DNA of 64,000 nucleotides from Candidatus Parcubacteria bacterium. GTDB taxonomy: Bacteria; Patescibacteria; ABY1; BM507; UBA12075. The translations under genes and the position numbers were made by a program. How positions within the stretch are numbered: position 1 is the stretch's first letter; each line of letters begins with the position of its first letter. Positions 31,771-40,875 of this stretch are shown here, piece by piece. Under the pieces are notes generated by a model that did not search any database, was not told the origin of the DNA, and saw only the letters and a program-made list of their open reading frames with translations. The stretch spans positions 62,001-126,000 of the forward strand of contig PKTK01000001.1 of the NCBI GenBank assembly GCA_002869165.1. The letters are read 5' to 3'.

Positions 31771-32268
31771 TTATTTCTCAATTTCATAACCAGCTGCTTC
31801 CCAAGCGGGGTAGTCACCATCTAGGCGATATACTTTTTCAAAACCAGCATCAATTAGTTTTTGTGCTCCTGCTCGAGAGACGCTTTCTACATGACAATAT
31901 ACTAAATAGGTTTTGTTCTTATCAAGATTAGGAATAGCTTCATCCAAAGACCCATCACCAAGATAGTAATTTACCGCCCCGGGTAGATGTCCATTGCCAT
32001 AACTGGGAGAAACATCTATTATGATTAGATCGCTATTTGAGTCTATTAGCTCTTTGGTATCAGCCGGACTTAGATCAGTATACTTTAGTGTTTCCTCAGA
32101 ATCCATTTCATTATCTATCATCTCATTATTATCCATCATCTCATCATAATTCATCATGTTTTGTTCTGGTATATTTTCATTAGTAGGTGTTTCTGACACT
32201 TTATTTTGAGTACAAGCATTAGCCATTAAGACGATACTAAAAGTTAGAAATATATACTTTAGTTTCAT
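31771..32268 (-). CDS. Rhodanese-domain lipoprotein
   Basis: The protein has 165 residues. A signal peptide with lipobox ANAC is followed by a Met/Asp/Asn-rich linker (MMNYDEMMDNNEM) and a rhodanese domain. Strand IIIDVSPSYGNGHLPGAVN and the active-site loop YCHVESVSRAG carry the persulfide cysteine. It could act in sulfur or thiol traffic outside the membrane. The methionine-rich linker resembles copper-binding stretches. The gene faces the Cfa operon. Confidence 0.85.
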   Translation of the reverse strand: MKLKYIFLTFSIVLMANACTQNKVSETPTNENIPEQNMMNYDEMMDNNEMIDNEMDSEETLKYTDLSPADTKELIDSNSDLIIIDVSPSYGNGHLPGAVNYYLGDGSLDEAIPNLDKNKTYLVYCHVESVSRAGAQKLIDAGFEKVYRLDGDYPAWEAAGYEIEK

Positions 32269-32364
32269 AGTTTTTATTTTTAATTGTTTATATTGTTATA
32301 TTAATATGGAAAAATTAATATAATATTAATAAAATAGTAATATTATTAAAATAAAGGAAAAAAT

Positions 32365-32730
32365 ATGAAATATAAGGAAGTTTTTAAAGTGATATGGTTA
32401 CCTGTAGTTTTTTCTTCACTTTGTTGCCTTTCTCCATTATTACTTGTAATATTTGGACTAAGTACAGTGAGCTTCGCTGCCTCCTTGGCTGATGAATTGT
32501 ATGGAGATTATAAATGGTTTTTTAGGATTCTTGGTTTAGGATTACTAGGAATTACTCTCATTATATACTTTCGTAAACAAAAGGGTATTTGTACTCTTGA
32601 TCAAGCGAAAAGAAGAAAAAATGAAATTATCAATTTTATTTTAGTGTCTTTGATTGTTGCGGTTTTGGCATATATTTTTTGGCTCTATGTTGTAGTTGAA
32701 ATAATAGGTAAATTATATCACATTTGGTAA
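32365..32730 (+). CDS. MerT-like membrane protein
   Basis: The protein has 121 residues and three membrane helices. A vicinal cysteine pair lies in the first helix (SSLCCLSPLLLVIFGLS), as in MerT mercury importers, and a second motif GICTLDQ sits in the loop. The gene lies five bases before msrAB. The Cys pair and loop Cys suggest metal or thiol transfer. There is no MerR or MerA nearby, so a mercury role is not shown. Confidence 0.65.
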   Translation: MKYKEVFKVIWLPVVFSSLCCLSPLLLVIFGLSTVSFAASLADELYGDYKWFFRILGLGLLGITLIIYFRKQKGICTLDQAKRRKNEIINFILVSLIVAVLAYIFWLYVVVEIIGKLYHIW

Positions 32731-32734
32731 ATTT

Positions 32735-33817
32735 ATGAACAAGAATAAATTGATTATTGTATTACTTTTTTTGGCGTTATTGATATTAATTATTAGTATT
32801 ATGTTACCCGGAAAATTAAAACCAACTAAAGATCTTAGAGGGCTATCAGTGGCAACTTTTGCTGGTGGTTGCTTTTGGTGCGTGGAAGCTGATTTTGAAA
32901 AAGTAAAAGGAGTTGAGGAGGTTATTTCTGGTTATACGGGAGGAGAAGTGGAAAATCCTGAATACAAGGAGGTGAGCTCTGGAACAACAGGGCACAGGGA
33001 GGCTGTTCAAGTTTTTTATAATAGCGAAGAAGTTTCTTATAGAGAACTAGTTCAGTATTTTTTTCAACATATTGATCCAACTGATGCAGGAGGATCTTTT
33101 CATGATCGAGGTCTGCAGTACTCTTCAGCAATTTTTTATTCCAATGAAGAAGAAAAACAGATCGCTTTAGAGGAGAAAGATAAATTAGAAAATTCTTCGG
33201 TTTTTGAAAAAGAGATTACTACAGAGGTATTGGCATTGGATAAGTTTTATAATGCTGAAGATTATCATCAGGACTATCACGACCGTAATTCTTTAAAATA
33301 TAATTTTTATAGAAAAGGTTCTGGTAGAGATAGCTTTATTGATAAAAATTGGCAAAAAGACAGAAAAGAGGTAAAAGAGTATTATGAGAAAATTGGTGAG
33401 TATGACCTGAGTAAATTGAACCCTCTACAATACAAAGTAACTCAGGAGGAGGGCACAGAACCTGCTTTTGAAAATGAGTATTGGGACGAAAAGCGAGACG
33501 GTATTTATGTTGATGTTGTTTCAGGTCAAGCTTTGTTTTCTTCACTGGACAAGTATGATTCAGGAACCGGTTGGCCAAGTTTTACTAAGCCAATATCTGA
33601 AAGTAGTGTAGTAGAAAGGGAGGATAATGGTTTGTTTTTAAAACGAACTGAAATTAGAAGCTCTGAAGCTGATTCACATCTTGGGCATGTGTTTAATGAT
33701 GGGCCAGATCCAAGTGGTCTACGTTATTGCATGAATTCAGCAGCCCTTAGATTTATTCCTAAAGAGAAGATGGAAGAAGAAGGCTACAGTAATTTTTTGG
33801 GATTATTTGATAATTAG
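32735..33817 (+). CDS. msrAB: Membrane-anchored MsrA-MsrB fusion, methionine sulfoxide reductase
   Basis: The protein has 360 residues. An N-terminal membrane anchor (about 5-24) precedes MsrA, with GGCFWC at 44-49 (catalytic Cys46), GYTGG and a GTTGHREAV loop. MsrB follows from about 220: YDSGTGWPSF, HLGHVFNDGP and RYCMNSAALRF with the catalytic Cys332. The two domains reduce the S and R forms of methionine sulfoxide. MsrB zinc CxxC pairs are not apparent. Because of the anchor it should work outside the cytoplasm, where a thiol donor is needed; the neighbouring MerT-like and rhodanese proteins could be linked. Confidence 0.93.
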   Translation: MNKNKLIIVLLFLALLILIISIMLPGKLKPTKDLRGLSVATFAGGCFWCVEADFEKVKGVEEVISGYTGGEVENPEYKEVSSGTTGHREAVQVFYNSEEVSYRELVQYFFQHIDPTDAGGSFHDRGLQYSSAIFYSNEEEKQIALEEKDKLENSSVFEKEITTEVLALDKFYNAEDYHQDYHDRNSLKYNFYRKGSGRDSFIDKNWQKDRKEVKEYYEKIGEYDLSKLNPLQYKVTQEEGTEPAFENEYWDEKRDGIYVDVVSGQALFSSLDKYDSGTGWPSFTKPISESSVVEREDNGLFLKRTEIRSSEADSHLGHVFNDGPDPSGLRYCMNSAALRFIPKEKMEEEGYSNFLGLFDN

Positions 33818-33840
33818 ATAATAATTAAATTGTAAAATCT

Positions 33841-34494
33841 ATGAATGATATTAAACAAAAAGATTCGTTACTAGCATTACGGATAGCCTACGCTGTTTGG
33901 ATACTAATAGCGCCCTTTGGAATATTGTATGTTCCGGGAAAATTGTTTTCTGGAACCGCTACTGAAGTTGCTCAAAATATTTTAGAGCATCAGTGGATGC
34001 TGAAACTCGGGGCAGTATCACAGCTAGTGTCATATTTAATATATATGATCGTGGTAATACTTTTTTATTACTTTTTTAAATCAGTAAGCAAAAGATGTGT
34101 TATTAATCTAGCTATATTCTCCTTGGTCTCTATTCCAATTTCTATGCTTGGCGTACTTGGTTGGTATGTTGCTTTGTCATTAGCTGGAACCAATAATGAT
34201 CTTATGATGATTGCTCTTGATTTCTCAGAAAAGGGAATGTATTTAGCTTCAATATTTTGGGGTTTATGGTTGTTGCCCCTGGCTAGTTTAACAAAAATGT
34301 CAGGTTATTTTCCAAGTTTTATAAGTATTGCACTACGTATAGGGGCGATTGGTTATTTATTGGGCGCTTTTTCTCAGTTTTTGTTTGAAAACGTGGATAA
34401 CTACATGCAAGTATTTGATTTATTAACCATGGGAGAGACTGTGTTTGTACTTTGGTTAGTGTTCATGGGAGCTAAATTGCCAAAAGAAAATTAA
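33841..34494 (+). CDS. DUF4386 membrane protein
   Basis: The protein has 217 residues and six membrane helices. The pattern ALRIAYAVWILIAPFGILYVPGK... and SEKGMYLASIFWGLWLLPLA fits DUF4386, a family of small integral membrane proteins of unknown role. It starts 23 bp after msrAB and ends before a terminator. Confidence 0.75.
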   Translation: MNDIKQKDSLLALRIAYAVWILIAPFGILYVPGKLFSGTATEVAQNILEHQWMLKLGAVSQLVSYLIYMIVVILFYYFFKSVSKRCVINLAIFSLVSIPISMLGVLGWYVALSLAGTNNDLMMIALDFSEKGMYLASIFWGLWLLPLASLTKMSGYFPSFISIALRIGAIGYLLGAFSQFLFENVDNYMQVFDLLTMGETVFVLWLVFMGAKLPKEN

Positions 34495-34519
34495 TAAAAT
34501 CTTATAATTATATAAGTAA

Positions 34520-34556
34520 AAGTTCAACACAAAAGAGTTGAGTTTTTGTTTTTTTT
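34520..34556 (+). terminator. Probable terminator after DUF4386
   Basis: The short TCAAC / GTTGA stem is followed by two T-rich runs. Confidence 0.5.
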
Positions 34557-34616
34557 AAAAAGTGTGAGATAATATGTGGGAAAGAAAATATAATTAATAG
34601 ATAATTATTAGAAATT

Positions 34617-35546
34617 ATGAAAAAATTTACATTTATATTTTTAATCCCATTGCTCTTTTTGACCGCTTGCATTGATCTTTCGAGTAGCTCTTACAAAGAT
34701 GCTAATCCGGAGGATAAAGCTAAGTATGATGAGGCACTGACTGCTAAAAATGTTGATATGTGTTCTGAAATTGCTTCTGGGGAATTGGAAAACGAATGTG
34801 TATCCAAGATTGCTCGAGCGGTCAAGGACCCGGCCGTGTGTGAAAAGAGTACCAACAAAGAGGAACAGGATTATTGCGTGAAAGATTTGGCTGAAAAAGT
34901 AAATGATGCTTCGATGTGCAGTGGTATCAAGGATAATAACAAAAAAGATAATTGCTATGGAAATATAGCCGCTGATTTGAATGATTATGATTTGTGTGAA
35001 GAGGTCAAAGATCAGTCGATTCGTGATAATTGTTATCAGCACTCTAGCGACCAGGCAACCGACAATAAAGTATGCGATCGGATCAAGGATGACTACAAAG
35101 GCCGTGATCAGTGTCGTCTGAACGTTGCTCGGAACACCGACAACATTGAAGCTTGTGCAGGTATAGAACAACAAAGTTATCGTGATACTTGTTACAATGA
35201 TATTGCCAAGAAAAAAGGAGACCATACACTTTGTTTAAAAATGACAAACCTGGGGGCAAAAGATTCATGTTTGGACACAATCGCAGCGGCAACCGACAAC
35301 CCCGAAGCCTGTGTTCGAATTTCAGCTGTAGGCAAACAAGAAAATTGCTTGAAGTTTCGTGCTTTGTCCGAACATAGTTATGATATATGTGATATGAATA
35401 GGGAAGAGGAAGGCCGAGACCGATGTGTAGACGAAGTGTTGGAGAGTTGCCGGATGTTGAGAGACAGTGCTTATGCCGACTTGCCACATGATTGCCAGAG
35501 CGATGATATACTTACAAATAGATCACGGCCAGAAGACGCAGAATGA
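34617..35546 (+). CDS. Cys-repeat lipoprotein D
   Basis: The protein has 309 residues: signal peptide, lipobox LTAC, then about seven or eight two-cysteine repeats of the same design as the genes at 7071, 8194 and 14012, for example CSGIKDNNKKDNCYG and CDRIKDDYKGRDQC. The C-terminal 60 residues leave the regular spacing and carry extra cysteines (CRMLRDSAY ... HDCQSDD). No leader unit or PAAR domain is attached. It is 22 kb away from the other members, so the family is dispersed. Confidence 0.8.
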   Translation: MKKFTFIFLIPLLFLTACIDLSSSSYKDANPEDKAKYDEALTAKNVDMCSEIASGELENECVSKIARAVKDPAVCEKSTNKEEQDYCVKDLAEKVNDASMCSGIKDNNKKDNCYGNIAADLNDYDLCEEVKDQSIRDNCYQHSSDQATDNKVCDRIKDDYKGRDQCRLNVARNTDNIEACAGIEQQSYRDTCYNDIAKKKGDHTLCLKMTNLGAKDSCLDTIAAATDNPEACVRISAVGKQENCLKFRALSEHSYDICDMNREEEGRDRCVDEVLESCRMLRDSAYADLPHDCQSDDILTNRSRPEDAE

Positions 35547-35613
35547 TTTTTTTATAAAACAAAAGAATTTTTCGTAAATACATATTATAAAAATAACAAT
35601 TTAATAAAAAAAT

Positions 35614-35988
35614 ATGAAACTATTAGATGAATTTAAGTCCTTTGCCATAAAAGGTAATGTGCTTGACTTGGCAGTTGCTGTGGTTATCGGGGCTGCTTTT
35701 GGAAAAATTGTCAGTTCTTTTGTAGCTGATATTATTACTCCATTACTCGGAGTATTGACTGGAGGACTCGACTACTCAGGTCTTCAGTATCAAGTAGGAG
35801 ATGCGGTAGTAACTTACGGCGTGTTTATTCAATCAGTTATAGATTTTTTTGTCATTGCTTTTGCTATTTTCTTGGTAGTCAAACAGGTTAATAGATTTAA
35901 GAAAAAAGAAGAAATAAAAGAAGAGTCAAAACCAAGCAATGAAGAATTGTTGTTAAAAGAGATCAGGGATGAACTGAGAAAAAGATAA
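35614..35988 (+). CDS. mscL: Large-conductance mechanosensitive channel
   Basis: The protein has 124 residues, the usual length. It has FKSFAIKGNVLDLAVAVVIG AAF in the first helix, the periplasmic loop with Gly-rich GVLTGGLDYSG, IDFFVIAFAIFLVVKQVNR in the second helix, and a cytoplasmic bundle ending ELLLKEIRDELRKR. It releases solutes on osmotic downshock. Confidence 0.95.
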   Translation: MKLLDEFKSFAIKGNVLDLAVAVVIGAAFGKIVSSFVADIITPLLGVLTGGLDYSGLQYQVGDAVVTYGVFIQSVIDFFVIAFAIFLVVKQVNRFKKKEEIKEESKPSNEELLLKEIRDELRKR

Positions 35989-36118
35989 CAAGACCCTAGA
36001 TAAAAGGCGTATATTTTAAGATATATATTTTGTTTTTGTATCGATGATTTTTGTGTTTAAATTGCTATCTTTGATGATATTTAGTATAATGTAAGCATAA
36101 AAATAACTAAGAAAATAC

Positions 36119-36769
36119 ATGAAGGACATGGAAAAATTGCAAAATAAATCCGGTCAGTGGCTTTTTAAAAAAGTTGAGGATAAAAGCAAGGAATATCTTA
36201 TTCCTAAGATACCGTCTTTTATTGAAACTTACCATCTAACTTTCTTAACCTTGCTTTGGAGTGCGGGGATGTTCCTTTCTTTTTACTTTGCAAAACAAAA
36301 TGATATTTTTCTTTGGCTAGTTCCACTTTTTGTTATACTGCAGTATATAAGCGATACATTAGATGGAGCTCTAGGTAGATATAGAAACACTGGCTTGGTT
36401 GGCTGGGGTTATTATGTTGATCATTTTTTAGATTTTGTTTTTATGACCTCTATTATTTTGGGATATGGACTGGTGATTGGATTCAGTTTTTGGGTTCTTA
36501 TAGTTTACGCTTTGATTAGCGCCTTTATGGTGCATTCTTTTCTGTTAGTTAGCACCTTGAATAATTTCCATATTAGTTTTCTTGGTATAGGTCCTACGGA
36601 AAGCCGGCTTTTATTTATTATTTTTCATATTATAATAATCTATAAAAACATCTTTGTTTTAAATAGTCTAATTCCATATTTAACTGTTGTGCTTACTATT
36701 GGGTTAATTTGGGTTTCTGTTTTAGCTCAAGTAAACTTATGGCGGACTGATATGGAAAACAAAAAATAA
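36119..36769 (+). CDS. CDP-alcohol phosphatidyltransferase family protein
   Basis: The protein has 216 residues and about six membrane helices. The catalytic motif D-x2-D-G-x2-x-R-x8-G-x3-D-x3-D is seen as DTLDGALGRYRNTG and YYVDHFLDF. The residue before R is Gly instead of the common Ala. Such enzymes transfer a phosphate-linked group from CDP-alcohol to another alcohol. The substrate is unclear. TATAAT lies about 35 bp upstream. The downstream YiiX-like gene follows by two bases. Confidence 0.85.
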   Translation: MKDMEKLQNKSGQWLFKKVEDKSKEYLIPKIPSFIETYHLTFLTLLWSAGMFLSFYFAKQNDIFLWLVPLFVILQYISDTLDGALGRYRNTGLVGWGYYVDHFLDFVFMTSIILGYGLVIGFSFWVLIVYALISAFMVHSFLLVSTLNNFHISFLGIGPTESRLLFIIFHIIIIYKNIFVLNSLIPYLTVVLTIGLIWVSVLAQVNLWRTDMENKK

Positions 36770-36771
36770 TT

Positions 36772-38487
36772 ATGAATTTTTGGGTATGTATTATATTTTC
36801 AACTATTCTTCTCATTGCTACCGTGGCAGTCTTTGCTATGAGAATATTTTTTCCATATCACAGGATTGTGGCTTTGATAATTTATGGAATTGGTTGGATT
36901 CCTTTTTTGTATTCTATTTCATTACGAAAGAAATGGATACTTTCTTATTCAGGTACTGTGTCCAATTATCTCTCGGCATTTTGGATTCATATTCTCTTCG
37001 GTCTTTTAATGATTTTGTCTTTATATATTTTTCTTGTGCTATTTCCGCCAGTAAAGTCGCCTTTCTTTGGTATGAGTGACGAGAGTATTGATAAACAAAT
37101 AGAGCAGGACTCGCTAGTTTTGTTGTATTTGGATGAGAGGCTATCTAGTGAATTTGAACGGATAGAATCTAAGGGAATATTTTCTTCTGACTTCGAAACA
37201 CTATCAAAGGAGCAAAAAGAGGAGATAAGGGGTTTTTGGTTTTCTTTTGTCGAGCTTATATTGGAACTTGATATTGTAAAAAATAAATATAAAACTTTTT
37301 ATCAGCTAAATACTGTAACAAAGAAAGATTTGCATAAAAAGGCCTTTGTTAATGGGTATGCAGCTCTTTTGTCACAGCATTATCATACAATGTTACTAGC
37401 TGAGGCTGTACAGGACACCAATCTAATGACATTTTTAAATGACAAATATCCTGAGCAGGGCCTTAGTGGAGGTACCTTTGATATGTTGAAAAATAAAGTA
37501 GTTGATAGTGATGAAATATTGAAATTAAACACTGGTAGGGTTTATTATTTATCATTAGGCTCGAACGAGTCAGAAATGGATCAATTAATTAAAGAGAGAA
37601 TAAAAAAACTTGATGCTTATTTTTCTTCTTACTCTGAATTAATTGCAAAAAAACCTTTGAATTTTTTAGAGAAAAGGTCTTTCAAGTTCTGGTTCCCGAT
37701 TCAAAAGGAAGTTGCCAAACAGTTAAGTCATATCAATACTTCTACCAGGGATTATCATATTAATTTGGATCAGATTCATGAATACAAAGATAGGTTTTTG
37801 CCAGGGGATATATTACTTGAACGTAGAGAGTGGCATGCGACCAATGTTGGCATACCCGGTTTCTGGACGCACGCAGCCTTGTATATCAGTAGTCTAGAGG
37901 AGATGAACGCTTATTTTAAGGATTTACCAGAGTTAAATGGCAAATCTTTTGGTGAATATATAAAAGAAATTTATCCAGAAATTTTTAATAAAATACAGGA
38001 AAAGGATGACGGTGGTTATGATATGGCTATCATTGAATCAAAGCGCCCTGGAGTAATATTTATGTCGCTTGAAGAATCTGCTAAAACAGACTCTTTGACG
38101 GTTTTGCGGGTAAAAAATCTCAGTACAGCAGATAGGCTAAAAGTCGTTTTGCAGGCCATGAGCCATTTTGGAAAATCATATGATTATGACTTTGATTTTA
38201 GTACAGATTCATCTTTGGTTTGTTCTGAACTAGTTTATAAGTCTTTTTCTGGAATTGATAAATTGAATTTGCCGCTGAGCAAACTTAATGGTCGTTTGAT
38301 GTTGTCACCAAATGAAATTGCCCAAAAATTCAGCAACGAATTTCAATCTGAAGACTCAGAGATGGAACTAGTTTTATTTTTGGATGGAAATGAAAAGAAA
38401 AAGATTGCAGTTGAGAAAAATGAAAATGATTTTGCTACTTCTTGGGAAAGACCAAAATGGTATATCGTCACGGATTATACAAATTAG
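36772..38487 (+). CDS. Membrane protein with YiiX/permuted papain-like hydrolase domain
   Basis: The protein has 571 residues. About three N-terminal membrane helices (to residue 90) are followed by a long helical region and then, from about 340, a C92/YiiX-type permuted NlpC/P60 domain. FLPGDILLERREWH and FWTHAALYI hold the histidine, and SSLVCSELVYKSF holds the cysteine nucleophile, in the permuted order His then Cys. These enzymes cut amide or thioester bonds in lipids or peptides. Cotranscription with a phospholipid-type transferase suggests envelope lipid work. Confidence 0.8.
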   Translation: MNFWVCIIFSTILLIATVAVFAMRIFFPYHRIVALIIYGIGWIPFLYSISLRKKWILSYSGTVSNYLSAFWIHILFGLLMILSLYIFLVLFPPVKSPFFGMSDESIDKQIEQDSLVLLYLDERLSSEFERIESKGIFSSDFETLSKEQKEEIRGFWFSFVELILELDIVKNKYKTFYQLNTVTKKDLHKKAFVNGYAALLSQHYHTMLLAEAVQDTNLMTFLNDKYPEQGLSGGTFDMLKNKVVDSDEILKLNTGRVYYLSLGSNESEMDQLIKERIKKLDAYFSSYSELIAKKPLNFLEKRSFKFWFPIQKEVAKQLSHINTSTRDYHINLDQIHEYKDRFLPGDILLERREWHATNVGIPGFWTHAALYISSLEEMNAYFKDLPELNGKSFGEYIKEIYPEIFNKIQEKDDGGYDMAIIESKRPGVIFMSLEESAKTDSLTVLRVKNLSTADRLKVVLQAMSHFGKSYDYDFDFSTDSSLVCSELVYKSFSGIDKLNLPLSKLNGRLMLSPNEIAQKFSNEFQSEDSEMELVLFLDGNEKKKIAVEKNENDFATSWERPKWYIVTDYTN

Positions 38488-38550
38488 CACAGAGATAATT
38501 GAGTGAGAACATATTAATTTATAGTATAGAAAAATCGTTTTAGTGTTACT

Positions 38551-38688
38551 GTGTTTCTGTATCTTGTTTTGAAGATTGTTATTTTAATTCCTTTTCTTGG
38601 ATTTCTGATGGTGACGCTTTTGGTTTTGTTGAGCTATGGAGGGCTGATTAACCAAAAATATGAATTATTAAAAATAATAAATAAATAA
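38551..38688 (+). CDS. Small single-span membrane protein, 45 residues
   Basis: The GTG-started frame encodes VFLYLVLKIVILIPFLGFL followed by a second hydrophobic stretch and a short polar tail. No ribosome site is obvious, so it is tentative. Confidence 0.35.
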   Translation: MFLYLVLKIVILIPFLGFLMVTLLVLLSYGGLINQKYELLKIINK

Positions 38689-38727
38689 TATTTTAACAAA
38701 GTTATATATTAAAAAACAAAAAATATT

Positions 38728-38883
38728 ATGTTGCACGTAAATGACAAAAGTTCTTGGGCAATTGGCGGAAGCTTAATAGTTGGCTTGGGAGTGGGCTTGT
38801 TTTTTCTTCCTAATGCTCTTGCCTTCATAGGAAGTCTTTTAATTGGGCTAGGTCTTGGGCTAGTGATTTCTTCTTTAGTGTAA
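38728..38883 (+). CDS. Small glycine-rich membrane protein, 51 residues
   Basis: The product has a short polar start (MLHVNDKSSW) and two Gly-rich hydrophobic segments (GGSLIVGLGVGLFF, GSLLIGLGLGLVI). Tiny two-helix proteins of this form are common in Patescibacteria. The function is unknown. Confidence 0.6.
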   Translation: MLHVNDKSSWAIGGSLIVGLGVGLFFLPNALAFIGSLLIGLGLGLVISSLV

Positions 38884-38908
38884 AAAGTGAAATAATTTTA
38901 AAAAATAT

Positions 38909-39103
38909 ATGGAAAATAATACATTAATCCCAGGAATTATTTTATTGATTTTTGGTTTGGTATTTTTTTACAACAACCATAAAATTGCCAAAGGAGCAGC
39001 TAAATTTTATCAAAAAATTTATCAAGAAAAAAACCTGCTAGTTATTTTCAAAATTGTTGGTGTAATTTTGGTGATAGGGGGTATTATTTTGATATTTTTT
39101 TAA
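38909..39103 (+). CDS. Small two-helix membrane protein
   Basis: This 64-residue product has hydrophobic segments at about 5-22 and 44-64 joined by a basic loop with KFYQKIYQEKN. It follows the 51-residue gene by 25 bp. No family is known. Confidence 0.6.
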   Translation: MENNTLIPGIILLIFGLVFFYNNHKIAKGAAKFYQKIYQEKNLLVIFKIVGVILVIGGIILIFF

Positions 39104-39221
39104 ATAAAATAAGATTTATACAAAGACAAGTTGATTTAATTATTGTAAAAATGAACAATTATAAATAATAATTAAAAAAATACAATAAATAATCTATTGA
39201 TATTTATTGTATAAAAAAATT

Positions 39222-39437
39222 ATGGCAAATTGTGAATGTTTAGAAAAATGTCCTTTTTTTAATGACAAAATGGCCGATAATGACGGCCTGTGTAGCATGT
39301 ATAAGACAAAATTCTGCCAAGGAGATTTTGCGGGTTGCGCTCGCTACATGATTTTTAAAAAACTAGGAAAAGAAAGTGTTCCAAAAGATCTTTATCCAAA
39401 TATGACAGAACGCGCACAAAAAATTCTGGCTGTATAA
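39222..39437 (+). CDS. Small cysteine-rich cytoplasmic protein
   Basis: The protein has 71 residues. Seven cysteines are arranged CECLEKCPFF ... GLCSMYKTKFCQGDFAGCARY, which suggests an iron-sulfur or zinc site. The ATG at 39222 is chosen over 39207 because the C-E-C motif then begins at residue 4. The family occurs in several phyla next to redox genes, but its function is unknown to me. Confidence 0.7.
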   Translation: MANCECLEKCPFFNDKMADNDGLCSMYKTKFCQGDFAGCARYMIFKKLGKESVPKDLYPNMTERAQKILAV

Positions 39438-39480
39438 TTAATATTTTTTAATTAGATTATAAAAAAAACTAGTTTTTCTA

Positions 39481-39522
39481 TATCAAAAAACAACTTCATA
39501 TTTTGAGTTGTTTTTTGATATA
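39481..39522 (+). terminator. Strong terminator
   Basis: The 13- to 14-bp stem ATCAAAAAACAACT / GAGTTGTTTTTTGAT has a T-rich tail. Confidence 0.85.
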
Positions 39523-39583
39523 AAATTTTTTAAATAGCTTTAAAAATGCTATAATATAATTAATATATTATTTAAAAAAATTT

Positions 39584-40210
39584 ATGAAAAATTTTATATT
39601 TTTACCTAGCATTATAATCTTATCTTTAATGTTTATTCCGCTTGTGTCTTTTGCTCAAGGCACTCAAAATGGTGTTCATGAAGCAGGTACAGGATTGAAA
39701 AATCCTGAGCTAAAAGAAACTAAGCAGGGAAGTAGTCAAGGAAAGCAAGAACAGAATTCACAAGGCAGGGGAGGTAATAATGCTAGTGATATGGCCACTC
39801 AAAGAAGGAGCAAGGTTTCTAATGCTGTTCAGGAAATGCTTCAGGTTGCTGAGCGTAATCAGGGGGTCGGGAAACAGATCAGAACCATTGCTCAAAATCA
39901 GAATCAAAATCAAAGTGAGATCGAGTCCACATTGGAAAACGTAAAGAACAGGGGAAGGTTAAAAAAATTTTTCTTTGGCCCTAATTATAAATATCTAAAT
40001 TTAGCTGAAGGGAAGCTAGCTACTCACGAAGAAAAATTAGCAGAACTCAAAGAATTAGCATCCAAGATTACTAATGAAGAAGATAGACAAATTTTAGAAG
40101 AGCAAATCGCTGTCATGGAAGAAGTTTCTAAAGAATTGGGAGAGGAGATAGTAGCTCAAGGCAAGGGTTTTAGTCTTTTTGGCTGGTTGAATAAAATATT
40201 ATCGAAGTAA
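39584..40210 (+). CDS. Secreted coiled-coil protein
   Basis: The protein has 208 residues with a cleavable signal peptide ending at SFAQ. A Gln/Gly/Asn-rich linker (SSQGKQEQNSQGRGG) leads to a long helical coiled-coil region with EEDRQILEEQIAVMEE. A TATAAT box is about 30 bp upstream. No enzyme motif is seen. It may be a structural envelope protein. Confidence 0.7.
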   Translation: MKNFIFLPSIIILSLMFIPLVSFAQGTQNGVHEAGTGLKNPELKETKQGSSQGKQEQNSQGRGGNNASDMATQRRSKVSNAVQEMLQVAERNQGVGKQIRTIAQNQNQNQSEIESTLENVKNRGRLKKFFFGPNYKYLNLAEGKLATHEEKLAELKELASKITNEEDRQILEEQIAVMEEVSKELGEEIVAQGKGFSLFGWLNKILSK

Positions 40211-40220
40211 CTGTAATAAA

Positions 40221-40664
40221 ATGAAGTTATCAATAAAAAAGGGTTTTAACTTTGGTTTGACATCGGGAGTGATTACAACTTTGGGATTGATAGTCGGCTT
40301 ACACTCAGGTACGCAATCAGATGTTGTGGTGATTGGCGGAATTTTGGTTATAGCTGTAGCCGACGCTATGTCGGATGCTTTGGGGATTCATATCTCTGAA
40401 GAATCGAAAAATGAACATTCAGTAAAAGAGATTTGGGAAACCACGATTTTCACGTTTTTGTCAAAATTTTTTTGCGCTCTGATCTTTGTGATTCCTTTTT
40501 TGTTTTTTTCTTTATTATTTTCAATTATCATATGTATTATTTGGGGACTTAGTCTTATTGTATTGCTTAGTTATAAAATGGCTAAACAACAGGGGACAAA
40601 CCCTATTGGCGTCATATCTGAACATTTGTTTATTGCTATAGCAGTTATATTGATCACTCATTAG
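40221..40664 (+). CDS. VIT1/CCC1-family transporter-like membrane protein
   Basis: The protein has 147 residues and about four membrane helices. GFNFGLTSGVITTLGLIVGL and IAVADAMSDALGIHISEES match the start and second helix of VIT/CCC1 iron or manganese transporters. The second motif is the classic D-A-x-S-D-x-x-x-x-H. The protein is shorter than typical five-helix members. It starts 10 bp after the coiled-coil gene. Confidence 0.75.
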   Translation: MKLSIKKGFNFGLTSGVITTLGLIVGLHSGTQSDVVVIGGILVIAVADAMSDALGIHISEESKNEHSVKEIWETTIFTFLSKFFCALIFVIPFLFFSLLFSIIICIIWGLSLIVLLSYKMAKQQGTNPIGVISEHLFIAIAVILITH

Positions 40665-40735
40665 ATAGGAGATTTGGTGGCAACTTTTAATTGATATATA
40701 GATAATATAGTAAAATCATTACTTAAGTAGGATAT

Positions 40736-40760
40736 AAAAACAGCTAAATGGCTGTTTTTA
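40736..40760 (+). terminator. Terminator after the VIT-like gene
   Basis: The AAAAACAGC / GGCTGTTTTT stem has a five-base loop. Confidence 0.75.
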
Positions 40761-40875
40761 TGCTTTGGTATGCTTTTTAAAATAAAAATGCTAGTTTATG
40801 AGTATTAGTATTACAATTTAGATAGCAATGCATGGTTTAAGATTAAAAATGCGTATTAATTATTATGAGGACTAA

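Noticed and set aside
32365..32730. Mercury-resistance operon
   Set aside because: No MerR, MerP or MerA, and the next gene is MsrAB.
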